Virus record (IMG/VR): IMGVR_UViG_3300028030_000050
Span: 1 to 27,869 of that record
Length of the DNA stretch: 27,869 nucleotides
Strand: one strand, 5' to 3'
Origin: a virus
Each line of letters starts with the position of its first letter. The first letter of the stretch is position 1. Below the pieces are notes generated by a model, which saw nothing but the letters and a program-made list of their open reading frames with translations, was not told the origin of the DNA and did not search any database. Positions 20,679-27,869 of this stretch are shown in pieces. The translations under genes and the position numbers were made by a program.

Positions 20679-21461
20679 ATGGCGGACTGGAAAAACCGCA
20701 TCGTGGGCACGGGTGAGGTGGACCCTGGCGAGCTGACCCCTAACCCGCTGAACTGGAGGCGTCACCCTAGCACCCAGCAGGCCGCCGTGCGTGAGGCGCT
20801 GGAGAGGCTGGGCTGGGTGCAGCAGGTCATCGTCAACCGGCGCACGGGCCGCCTGATTGACGGCCACCTGCGCGTAGAGCTGGCGCGTGAGCGTGGTGAG
20901 CGCGTGCCCGTGCTCTACGTGGACCTAGAGGAGAGTGAGGAGCGGCTGGCGCTGGCTACACTAGACCCGCTAGCGGCCCTGGCCGAGGCCGATGATGAGG
21001 TGCTGGCGCGGCTCCTAGAGGACGTGCAGATAGAGGACGGTCCGCTGGCGGAGGTCATCAGCACGCTGGCCGGTGAGGAGCTGGAGGCCGTCCATGACCC
21101 TGACCCTGAATACTACACCGGCAAGCTCGACGGGCTCATCTACGAGCCCCAGGAGAGCGAGCCTCCGCCAGTTGCTGAGCTGTACGACACATCGAAAACC
21201 AGCGAGCTAGAGGACGCCATCATGGAGGCGGACCTGCCTGATGACGTGCGAGCGTTTTTGATGCTCGCCGCCCGCCGATTCACCGCGTTCCGCTACGACC
21301 GCATTGCTGAGTATTACGCTCACGCCTCCCCAGAGGTGCAGGAGTTGATGGAGCGGCTGGCGCTGGTCATCGTGGACTACGACCAGGCCATAGAGCTGGG
21401 GTTCGCGCGGCTGAGTGACGCCCTGGCCGAGGAGTATGAGCGGGTGATGGGGGATGCGTAG
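20679..21461 (+). CDS. ParB/Srx-like N-terminal domain protein
   Basis: This 260-residue protein has the ParB-nuclease/Srx fold pattern in residues about 12-95: a PNPLNWRRHP start, a helix (VREALERLGWVQQVIV), strand and turn GRLIDGHLRVELA (the DGHLR at 61-65 is the family's conserved turn) and VPVLYVDLEESEERLA. Phage proteins of this kind usually bind DNA and are often linked to base modification or methyltransferase genes. The C-terminal half is acidic and helical and unknown to me. It is the first gene of the packaging operon and overlaps the glycosyltransferase-like gene by 8 bases. There is no partner ParA, so plasmid partition is unlikely. Confidence 0.8.
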   Translation: MADWKNRIVGTGEVDPGELTPNPLNWRRHPSTQQAAVREALERLGWVQQVIVNRRTGRLIDGHLRVELARERGERVPVLYVDLEESEERLALATLDPLAALAEADDEVLARLLEDVQIEDGPLAEVISTLAGEELEAVHDPDPEYYTGKLDGLIYEPQESEPPPVAELYDTSKTSELEDAIMEADLPDDVRAFLMLAARRFTAFRYDRIAEYYAHASPEVQELMERLALVIVDYDQAIELGFARLSDALAEEYERVMGDA

Positions 21462-22353
21462 AGCGGCTGTGCTAATCCTCACGCACCGGAGGCCAGATAG
21501 ACAGTACACGCTCCAGATGCTGGAGCGTCAGGGATACACGGGGCCGGTGTACCTGGTGGTGGACGACATGGACCCTACGCTGGGTGAGTACCAGGACAGG
21601 TATGGTGAGCAGGTGCTGGTGTTTTCCAAGGCGGACATCCGCCGGACATTCGACGTTGGGGACAACCTGCCAGGCTCCGCCGCCGTCGTGTTCGCCCGCA
21701 ACGGAGCCCGTGTCCTAGCGGAGGGCCTGGGGCTCACTCACTACGTTGAGCTAGATGATGACTACCAGTACATGGCGTTTAACTATGACCCCCAGGGCCG
21801 CGCCGCCCATTTCGACTCTAGTAACCTGCCTAACCTGGACCGCGTGTTCGCCGCCTACTTCAACGCCCTGGACGCCATGCCAGAGCGCGTGGTGTCCCTG
21901 GCGATGGCTCAGACCGGCGATTTCATCGGGCGCGTCGTCGGACAGCCTCTCTACGTCCGACCGAATATTTACCGCAAGGCGATGAACGTCTTCTTCCATA
22001 GGCTCGACCGGCCCTACCAGTTTCCGGGCCGGATAAACGAGGACGTGAACGCCTATACCTACCTGGCCGGGCTGGGGACGCTGCACATGACACACCCAAT
22101 GATGTACGTCTACCAGCTCAGGACGCAGCAAAACCCAGGTGGCATGACCGTGGACTACCTCGACAAGGGGACGTGGGTCAAAACGGCCTACTCCATCCTA
22201 CGTAGGCCGGATGCCGTGAGGGCGCAGGAGCTGGGGCCGGTGAACCGGAGGGTGCATCACCGGATAGACTGGGAACGGGCCGTGCCTAGAATAGTTAGGG
22301 AAACCATTAAGCGGCGAGCGGTGGACGCTATAGGAGGTGAACGTGGCGATTAA
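21454..22353 (+). CDS. Glycosyltransferase-like protein (TET-associated type)
   Basis: This 299-residue protein has a GT-A-like layout: VLILTHRRPDRQYTLQMLER at the start, a strand PVYLVVDD near residue 35, the acidic YVELDDDYQYM (residues 98-107, the likely metal/nucleotide-sugar site), and a later RINEDVNAY (194-201). I relate it to the TET-associated glycosyltransferases, which sugar-modify 5-hydroxymethyl bases of phage DNA. No TET or methyltransferase gene is in this window. It overlaps the ParB-like gene and the small terminase gene. The substrate is unknown; a protein glycosyltransferase remains possible. Confidence 0.65.
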   Translation: MRRAAVLILTHRRPDRQYTLQMLERQGYTGPVYLVVDDMDPTLGEYQDRYGEQVLVFSKADIRRTFDVGDNLPGSAAVVFARNGARVLAEGLGLTHYVELDDDYQYMAFNYDPQGRAAHFDSSNLPNLDRVFAAYFNALDAMPERVVSLAMAQTGDFIGRVVGQPLYVRPNIYRKAMNVFFHRLDRPYQFPGRINEDVNAYTYLAGLGTLHMTHPMMYVYQLRTQQNPGGMTVDYLDKGTWVKTAYSILRRPDAVRAQELGPVNRRVHHRIDWERAVPRIVRETIKRRAVDAIGGERGD

Positions 22354-22783
22354 ACCGAGCCGCAGCACACCTAGCCGCATTAGGGGGCGCGAGCTGGAGT
22401 ACAAGGCACTCCAGCTCAGGAAAGCGGGCGCGTCGTTCCGCGCGATAGCCGAGGCGCTGGGGGTGTCGAAAACTGCCGCACATAAGGCAGTCCACCGGGC
22501 TCTGGACCGGCTAGACCACGGCACCGACGAGTATGCCAAGCGGACCCTCAAGCTGGAGCTGGAGCGCCTCGACGAGATGTTTCTCGGCGTCTACCCCCGC
22601 GCCAAGCGGGGCGATGAAAAGGCCATTAACTCAGCCCTCAAAATCATGGAGCGGCGTGCCCGCTACCTAGGGCTTGACGCGCCTACGCCTATCGAGCACT
22701 CGGTTGCCCGCGACACCCTAGACGCCCTGCTCGCGCCGGTGCTAGAGGTCACGGTCGAGCAAGCCGGGGAGGGTGAGGGGTAG
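22343..22783 (+). CDS. terS: Terminase small subunit
   Basis: The GTG at 22343, 5 bases after TAGGAGG, is the best start. The 146-residue protein has an N-terminal HTH (residues about 15-50: ALQLRKAGASFRAIAEALGV, then KTAAHKAVHRALDRL) and a helical middle (LKLELERLDEMFLGVYPRAK, NSALKIMERRARYLGLD) that is the usual oligomerisation part. It lies directly upstream of the large subunit gene, which is the standard order. It would recognise the packaging site and regulate the motor. The last 30 residues are acidic and would contact the large subunit. Confidence 0.85.
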   Translation: MAIKPSRSTPSRIRGRELEYKALQLRKAGASFRAIAEALGVSKTAAHKAVHRALDRLDHGTDEYAKRTLKLELERLDEMFLGVYPRAKRGDEKAINSALKIMERRARYLGLDAPTPIEHSVARDTLDALLAPVLEVTVEQAGEGEG

Positions 22784-22786
22784 GCC

Positions 22787-24151
22787 ATGCCTACGGTAGA
22801 CGCGCGCCGCGCGTTGGAGGTGCTGGCATCTGACCCGGCGCTATTCGCGGCCAACGTCCTAGGCGTCAACCTCTGGTCGCGCCAGCGTGAGGTGGCGGCG
22901 GCGCTAGCCGGTAACCCGCGCGTAGCGGTGAGGTCCGGTCACAAGGTCGGTAAGAGCACGGTCGCGAGCGTGCTCGCGCTCTGGTGGTCACACACGCGCC
23001 CGCAGGCCCGCGTACTGCTCACGGCCCCGTCAGACCATCAGGTCAAAAACATCCTCTGGCGCGAGGTGCGTCGCCTGCACCGTACCGCGCGTGTCCCGCT
23101 AGGCGGCCAGATGGCGCTAGACCATAGGACCGGCTACCGGCTGAGCGGCGGGCGCGAGGTCATAGGGCTGACCACCGACGAGAGTGAGCGCATCAGCGGC
23201 ATCAGCTCCCCTAACCTGCTCATCATCGTAGACGAGGCCGCTGGCTACCCCGAGCACCTCTATGAGGCGCTGTTCGGCAACCTGGCCGGCGGCGGGCGCA
23301 TCCTACTAATCGGCAACCCTACCCAGACTACGGGCACGTTCTACGAGGCATTTCACCGTTCGCGTGACACCTGGGCTACCCTGCACATACCTAGCACCAG
23401 CAGCCCGTGCGTTACCGCCGTGGAGCCCTGCATCCCCGGCCTGGCTACCCGCGAGTGGGTCGAGTGGGCGCGGGGGTACTGGGGCGGGCCTGAGAACCCG
23501 GTGTACCAGGCCCGCGTGATGGGCGAGTTCCCCGGCCAGGCCGAGAACGCGGTCATCGGCCTGGCCCTAGTCACGGCTGCCAGCGAGCGCTGGTACACCA
23601 CACCCGCCGAGGGTCTGCTGCACATCGGCGTGGACGTGGCCCGCTACGGCAGCGACCGGACGGTACTATTCCCCCGCCGTGGCCTGCGCGCCCTGGAGCC
23701 CGTGGTGCTGCGTAGCCTGGACACCGTGGAGGTGGCCGGGCGCGTCAAACGGCTGGCCGCTGAGCTGCGCGTGGCCGATGAGGTGCCGGTAGTAGCCGTT
23801 GACACCATCGGCGTAGGCGCGGGCGTGCTGGACATCCTAGCCCGCGACCGTACCCTCGAGGCGCGTGGGGTCAACGTGGCCGAGCACGCTACCGCTGAGG
23901 GTTACGCCAACCTGCGGGCGCAGCTCTGGTTCGCGGTGCGTGACTGGCTCGAGGCGGGCGGGGCTATACCGCCTATGCCGGAGCTAGAGGCGGAGCTAGT
24001 GTCTGCAACGTACACGTTTTCGGCTCGCGGGCTGCTAAAAATCGAGGAAAAAGATAAAATACGGGAGAGGCTCGGGCGCTCACCAGACCTCGCCGATGCG
24101 CTAGCCCTAGCCATCTACGACCCGCCGGTGGGGGTGAACATACACATATGA
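22787..24151 (+). CDS. terL: Terminase large subunit
   Basis: The 454-residue protein has an ATPase half with Walker A SGHKVGKS (50-57), Walker B LLIIVDE (144-150, catalytic Glu150) and the coupling motif LLIGNP (173-178). The nuclease half has GVDVARYGSD (281-290; Asp283, Asp290), VVAVDT (335-340; Asp339) and RSPDLADAL (431-439) as metal ligands. It cuts concatemers and drives DNA into the procapsid. The start ATG has GAGGGG upstream, and its stop overlaps the portal start. Confidence 0.97.
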   Translation: MPTVDARRALEVLASDPALFAANVLGVNLWSRQREVAAALAGNPRVAVRSGHKVGKSTVASVLALWWSHTRPQARVLLTAPSDHQVKNILWREVRRLHRTARVPLGGQMALDHRTGYRLSGGREVIGLTTDESERISGISSPNLLIIVDEAAGYPEHLYEALFGNLAGGGRILLIGNPTQTTGTFYEAFHRSRDTWATLHIPSTSSPCVTAVEPCIPGLATREWVEWARGYWGGPENPVYQARVMGEFPGQAENAVIGLALVTAASERWYTTPAEGLLHIGVDVARYGSDRTVLFPRRGLRALEPVVLRSLDTVEVAGRVKRLAAELRVADEVPVVAVDTIGVGAGVLDILARDRTLEARGVNVAEHATAEGYANLRAQLWFAVRDWLEAGGAIPPMPELEAELVSATYTFSARGLLKIEEKDKIRERLGRSPDLADALALAIYDPPVGVNIHI

Positions 24152-26202
24152 AGCTGACTGACGCTCTACGGGCGCTCGCCAAACGCGCGAGCCCGCTGCC
24201 ACTACCTAGGCCGGGTGCTGGACCGGTGAGCCTGCTCATCGGCGACCTGGCCCAGCCGGACGTCAAACCTATCGATACCAAACCCGAGCAACTAGGGGCC
24301 TACGCGGGCTGGGTCTACGCCGCCGCTAGCCTGCTGGCCCGCGACGTGCGTGCTCAGCCGGTGCACCTGTACCGGCTACCGTCGCGCGGTGGCGATAACC
24401 GCGTCGAGGTAGAGATGCCGCAGGTGCTCAAACGGCCTAACTCCATCATGGCCTGGGGCGACCTGCTAGAGCTGACGCAGCTCCACCTCGACCTGGCGGG
24501 TGAGGCGTTCTGGCACTTAGTGACCGACCAACGGGGCCGCGTGATAGGTATCCAGTCGCTCGCGCCGCATTGGGTCACGGAGCCCGTGGTTAGCGATGAG
24601 GGCCTAGTGGCCTGGCGCGTGCAGGTGCCGGGTTGGGGGCAGGTGCGCGAGCTACCCGCCCAGGATGTAGTCTGGTTCCGCTACCCCCACCCGGCTAGCC
24701 CCTGGCGTGGGGCTAGCCCCGTCGAGGCGTTCGGCGTTGCCCAGCATTTCGACCTCTACCTCCGGGCCTACGGCGCTACCATGCTCCGCAACGATGCTGG
24801 TGTCCCCACTGGCATCCTGAGCACTAACCTGGACCTGCGCGAGGACCAGATAGAGGCCATCAGGGAGCGCTGGATAGAGCGCTACTATCGGCGTCGCGAT
24901 GGCGTGGCCGTGCTCACCAACGGGGCCACGTATCAGCCGATTGCCATCCCGATTTCCGACATCAAGTTTTTGGAGCTGGGCCGGTTTAACCGCGACATGA
25001 TACTGGGCATCTATGGCGTGCCCGCGTCCAAACTCGGCCTCGTAGATGACGTTAACCGGGCTAACGCCGAGGCTAACGATGCTACCTATCGGGCCAACGC
25101 CCTGCATCCCCGGCTGCGCCGCATTGCTGAGGCCGTCACTACGCACGTGCTGCCGCGCGTCATGGACCGCCGCTCGCGCTACGTGCTCGAGTTCGAGAAC
25201 CCCGAGCGCGGCGACCCCGAGCTAGAGCTGCGCTGGTACACAACCGGCCTCTCGCTAGGGGCCATCACCCGCAACGAGTACCGCCAGCGCCTAGGGCTAG
25301 AGCCTGCGCTGGACGGGGACGTGTACCTGGTGTCTACCAACAAGGAGCCGGTAGCGCAGGCCCGAACGCCTAGCCAGACGCGCTCCGGCATGGCCCAGCG
25401 GTTGCGCCTGACTGAGCTAGAGTTCGTGGCCGCCCAGGAGCCGCTGGAGCGCAAACTGAGGGCCAACGTGCGACGCCTATTTACGGCGGAGGCCAAACGG
25501 GTCATCGCCGCCGCCCGCCGCGTAATAGCCCAGCGCTCCGGGCTCCAAACCCGTGACTGGTATGACGAGTTACTAGAGGAGAGCACCGAGGACTGGACCG
25601 AGAAACTGCTAGAGGCATGGGTCGAGGGGATGGAGCGTGGCTGGGAGCTAGCGGAGCGCGTGCTCGATGAGCAGGCCGAGGGGACTAGCGTCACCTGGGA
25701 GTTGTACAACCCGCAGGCCGTGGAGTACGCCGAGCGCTACGTGGCGGCCCTGGTGCGTGGCATCCTAGACACTACGCGCGAGGGCATTAGGGAGGTCATC
25801 GCGGCGGCCATCAGCGAGGGCTGGGGTCAGGACAAAACCGCCGAGGCGCTGCGCATCCTCTACGACCAGTTCAAGGGCGCGCGGGCTAAAACCATTGCCC
25901 GCACGGAAACCGCCCGCGCCATCAACTGGGGACAGCGCGAGCACGTGCAGGAGGCGGCCAGGCGCTGGGGCATGGAGGTCAAACGCCGCTGGGTCGCGGT
26001 CATGGACGAGCGGACACGCCCTACGCACGCCGCCGCCCACGGGCAGCTCCGCGACCTGCATGAGCCGTTTGAGGTAGGCGGCGCGTACCTGATGTTCCCC
26101 GGCGACCCTAACGGGCCGGCGGGCGAAACCATCAACTGCCGCTGCACGGTGATGTATGACGTAGTACACTACGGGGGAGGGACTACTAATGAGCACGAGT
26201 GA
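24148..26202 (+). CDS. Portal protein fused to MuF-type minor head protein
   Basis: This 684-residue protein combines two usually separate genes. Residues about 1-420 are an HK97-type portal (ASLLARDVRAQPVHLYRL, LKRPNSIMAWGDLLELTQLH, then GVPASKLGLVDDVNRANAEA), forming the dodecameric DNA gate. Residues about 430-684 are a MuF-like region, with a helical linker and the signature AKTIARTETARAINWGQREH (near 582), RWVAVMDERTRPTHAAAHGQ and the ending NCRCTV. It overlaps terL (ATGA-type) and the protease gene. Confidence 0.9.
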   Translation: MKLTDALRALAKRASPLPLPRPGAGPVSLLIGDLAQPDVKPIDTKPEQLGAYAGWVYAAASLLARDVRAQPVHLYRLPSRGGDNRVEVEMPQVLKRPNSIMAWGDLLELTQLHLDLAGEAFWHLVTDQRGRVIGIQSLAPHWVTEPVVSDEGLVAWRVQVPGWGQVRELPAQDVVWFRYPHPASPWRGASPVEAFGVAQHFDLYLRAYGATMLRNDAGVPTGILSTNLDLREDQIEAIRERWIERYYRRRDGVAVLTNGATYQPIAIPISDIKFLELGRFNRDMILGIYGVPASKLGLVDDVNRANAEANDATYRANALHPRLRRIAEAVTTHVLPRVMDRRSRYVLEFENPERGDPELELRWYTTGLSLGAITRNEYRQRLGLEPALDGDVYLVSTNKEPVAQARTPSQTRSGMAQRLRLTELEFVAAQEPLERKLRANVRRLFTAEAKRVIAAARRVIAQRSGLQTRDWYDELLEESTEDWTEKLLEAWVEGMERGWELAERVLDEQAEGTSVTWELYNPQAVEYAERYVAALVRGILDTTREGIREVIAAAISEGWGQDKTAEALRILYDQFKGARAKTIARTETARAINWGQREHVQEAARRWGMEVKRRWVAVMDERTRPTHAAAHGQLRDLHEPFEVGGAYLMFPGDPNGPAGETINCRCTVMYDVVHYGGGTTNEHE

Positions 26203-27286
26203 GCAGCAGACCCTAACCATCCGCTCCGCCGCCGAGGTGCGAGCGGGTGAGGGGCGGCGTATCACGTTTAGGGCCAACACGCCCGACGTTGACAGCTATG
26301 GCACGATTATCAAACCCGAGGGGATTGATACCAGCCGCTTCGAAAAAAATCCCGTGTTCCTCTGGGGCCACGACAGCACCGGGGGGTTCGGCGGCCCGCC
26401 GGAGCTGGAGAACGTCCTAGGGCGCGTCGTGGAAATCCATCGCTCCCCAGAGGCCCTGGACGTAGTAGTGGAGTTCGCGGACGCCGACATCAACCCCCGC
26501 GCGGACCAGGCGTATCGGATGGTCAAAGCCGGGTTCCTGAACGGCGTCAGCATCTCGTTCTGGCCGAAGCGCTGGCACACCGAAACCATCACGCGGGAGG
26601 TGGACGGTCAGAGTTGGAGTGAGGAGGTCATCGTCTACGACGAGTCCGAGCTGGCCGAAATAAGCCTCGTGCCGCTGCCCAGCAACCCTAACGCCCTGGC
26701 GCTGGTGAGGTCTATGGCCCGCGCCGCCGAGCTAGAGGTGCGCGGCGTGGTGCCGCGCGACGTGAGCCGGAAAACTGCCCCGGAGGGTGAGGATTGGAAA
26801 AAACCAACACTCAGCGATTTCACCGACCAGCCGTGGGACGAGCTGAGCGACGCGCAAAAACGGCGCATCGCCGGGCATTACGCCTGGGCCGCCAGTATGC
26901 CGCCCGAGCGGTTCGGCGACCTAAAACTCCCACACCACCGACCCTCTGACGGGGCCGTGGTCTGGAACGGTGTCCGCGCTGCAATGGCCGCGCTCCTAGG
27001 CGCGCGAGGGGGCGTGGACATCCCCGACACCGACCGCCGCAAGGTGTACGACCACCTGGCGAGCCACTACCGCCAGTTTGACCGAGAACCGCCCGAGTTC
27101 CGCTCCTACACCGCCGAGGAGTTGGACCGCATGTTCGCCGAGCCCGCCGCTAGCGCTCCACCTACCGGTGCAGACGCCGCGCAGCGTGACGTGGTAGAGG
27201 CCGTGCGCTCCATCGCCGAGCGGCTGCTGGTGCGGGACTACATCCGCAGGAAACTAGACACCGTAGGAGGGAACCAACATGGATAA
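26189..27286 (+). CDS. HK97-type prohead protease with C-terminal extension
   Basis: The first 180 residues are a prohead serine protease: PDVDSYGTIIKPEG near residue 32, FLWGHDS with the likely catalytic His61, NGVSISFWP with Ser121, and AEISLVPLPSNPNAL with Glu157. It would trim the scaffold and capsid precursor. Residues about 205-310 form an extra domain (WKKPTLSDFTDQPWDELSD, DLKLPHHRPSDGAVV, VYDHLASHYRQFD) that I have seen attached to some phage head proteins. Its function is unknown. A C-terminal basic helix (315-365) follows. The gene overlaps the portal-MuF gene and ends inside the capsid start. Confidence 0.9.
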   Translation: MSTSEQQTLTIRSAAEVRAGEGRRITFRANTPDVDSYGTIIKPEGIDTSRFEKNPVFLWGHDSTGGFGGPPELENVLGRVVEIHRSPEALDVVVEFADADINPRADQAYRMVKAGFLNGVSISFWPKRWHTETITREVDGQSWSEEVIVYDESELAEISLVPLPSNPNALALVRSMARAAELEVRGVVPRDVSRKTAPEGEDWKKPTLSDFTDQPWDELSDAQKRRIAGHYAWAASMPPERFGDLKLPHHRPSDGAVVWNGVRAAMAALLGARGGVDIPDTDRRKVYDHLASHYRQFDREPPEFRSYTAEELDRMFAEPAASAPPTGADAAQRDVVEAVRSIAERLLVRDYIRRKLDTVGGNQHG

Positions 27287-27869
27287 ACAGCCTGAAATCC
27301 TAAACGAGCTGGAACGCGCCCTGGAGCCCGTCACCGGGGCCATCGCCGAGATTCGCACCGAGCTGGAAACCCTGCGTAAGGCGGGGGCCGCGCCTGACGC
27401 CACCGAGGTCCGTGACCTGGAGGCCCGCATCGCCGAGCTGGAGGAGCAGGCGCGGCTGCGCGGGGCCGGGGTCGTAGGCAAACCTGAGCAGGCCCGCGAG
27501 GTGGACGTGGACACCTACCTGCTGGCCCGCGCCGCCGCCAACTCCCCGGAGCTGCTCCGCGAGAGCCCGCGCCTCCAGCGCGCTATTGACTCTAGCGTCA
27601 TCGCCAACGCGGGCCGCCTCAACCCCGAGCAGGCCGACCAGTTCGTGGACTATCTCGTTGACCAGACCGTCACCCTCAAGCTCGCGAACGTCCGGCGCAT
27701 GAACGCGCCCTCGGCGCTCATCGAGGAGCTGCTGGTAGGCACCCGCAAACTCCGCAAGGCCACCGAGTTCACCGCGCCTAGCGCCGCCAACGCCATCAGC
27801 ACCCGCAAACGGGAGTTGAGCACGGTCGAGGTCATCTGGGGCGAGGACATTACCCTGACGTTCCTCGAG
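27279..27869 (+). CDS. Major capsid protein, 3'-partial
   Basis: The ATG at 27279 follows TAGGAGGG, and the frame is open to the end of the window (197 residues seen). Residues about 5-65 are a charged coiled coil (ELERALEPVTGAIAEIRTEL, EVRDLEARIAELEEQARL), typical of the scaffold-like delta domain of HK97-type capsid precursors. The capsid body then begins (LNPEQADQFVDYLVDQTVTL, LVGTRKLRKATEF). The protease upstream would remove the delta part. The call rests on position, the coiled coil and the fold-like pattern. Confidence 0.85.
   Translation, partial: MDKQPEILNELERALEPVTGAIAEIRTELETLRKAGAAPDATEVRDLEARIAELEEQARLRGAGVVGKPEQAREVDVDTYLLARAAANSPELLRESPRLQRAIDSSVIANAGRLNPEQADQFVDYLVDQTVTLKLANVRRMNAPSALIEELLVGTRKLRKATEFTAPSAANAISTRKRELSTVEVIWGEDITLTFLE

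Noticed and set aside
20679-21461. ParB as plasmid partition protein
   Set aside because: No ParA and no parS-like repeats are visible, and the context is a phage packaging operon.
22300-22800. cos or pac site near the small terminase gene
   Set aside because: No distinctive repeat array or nick-site pattern could be picked out by eye, so nothing can be supported.
1-27869. tRNA genes, CRISPR arrays, insertion sequences
   Set aside because: I saw no cloverleaf-like region, no regularly spaced repeats and no transposase frame.

Overview
The window is most of the genome of a high-GC tailed phage with a long, non-contractile-type tail. It is either a free phage or a phage contig; no host gene is visible. 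The left edge cuts a tail tube gene and the right edge cuts a major capsid gene. The order here is tail, lysis, early genes, terminase, head, so the two ends would join naturally through the missing capsid end and head-tail connector genes. I infer that the contig is a circularly permuted or circular genome opened inside the structural operon. No integrase, DNA polymerase, tRNA or CRISPR array is visible.

Host clues are indirect. Base composition is GC-rich, ribosome binding sites are strong (AGGAGG), and several promoters look sigma70/sigmaA-like. One gene appears leaderless. A small secreted, strand-rich protein ending in Trp in the lysis region hints at a host with an outer membrane. Deinococcota would fit, but so would other high-GC groups, and I do not assign a host.

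Layout. Positions 1-7549, plus strand: tail tube, tail assembly chaperone with a probable +1 frameshift, tape measure, hub or baseplate protein, two small distal tail proteins and a fibre-like protein. Positions 7552-9265, plus: glucosaminidase-type endolysin, three holin-like or membrane genes and the secreted protein, separated by perfect hairpins. Positions 9310-11012, minus: five genes of unknown function, two of them small membrane proteins, driven from a palindromic divergent promoter and a second internal promoter. Positions 11082-14056, plus: XRE/Cro-like regulator, RecT-like annealing protein, helix-turn-helix replication protein, a Cys-containing small protein and RusA resolvase. Positions 14053-20616, plus: about 17 small, mostly unrecognised genes in tight overlapping units. 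They include a four-HTH DNA-binding protein and a DnaJ-type zinc protein, and they are served by repeated promoters with a TGCTATAAT extended -10 inside inverted repeats. Positions 20679-27869, plus: ParB-like protein, a glycosyltransferase-like protein, small and large terminase, a portal-MuF fusion, prohead protease with an extra C-terminal domain, and the capsid start.

Two genome-wide signals stand out. GATC occurs only once in the whole window (18545), while the equal-composition word CTAG is very common. The likely regulatory circuit is a Cro-like protein and/or the four-HTH protein acting on a family of dyad-symmetric promoters.
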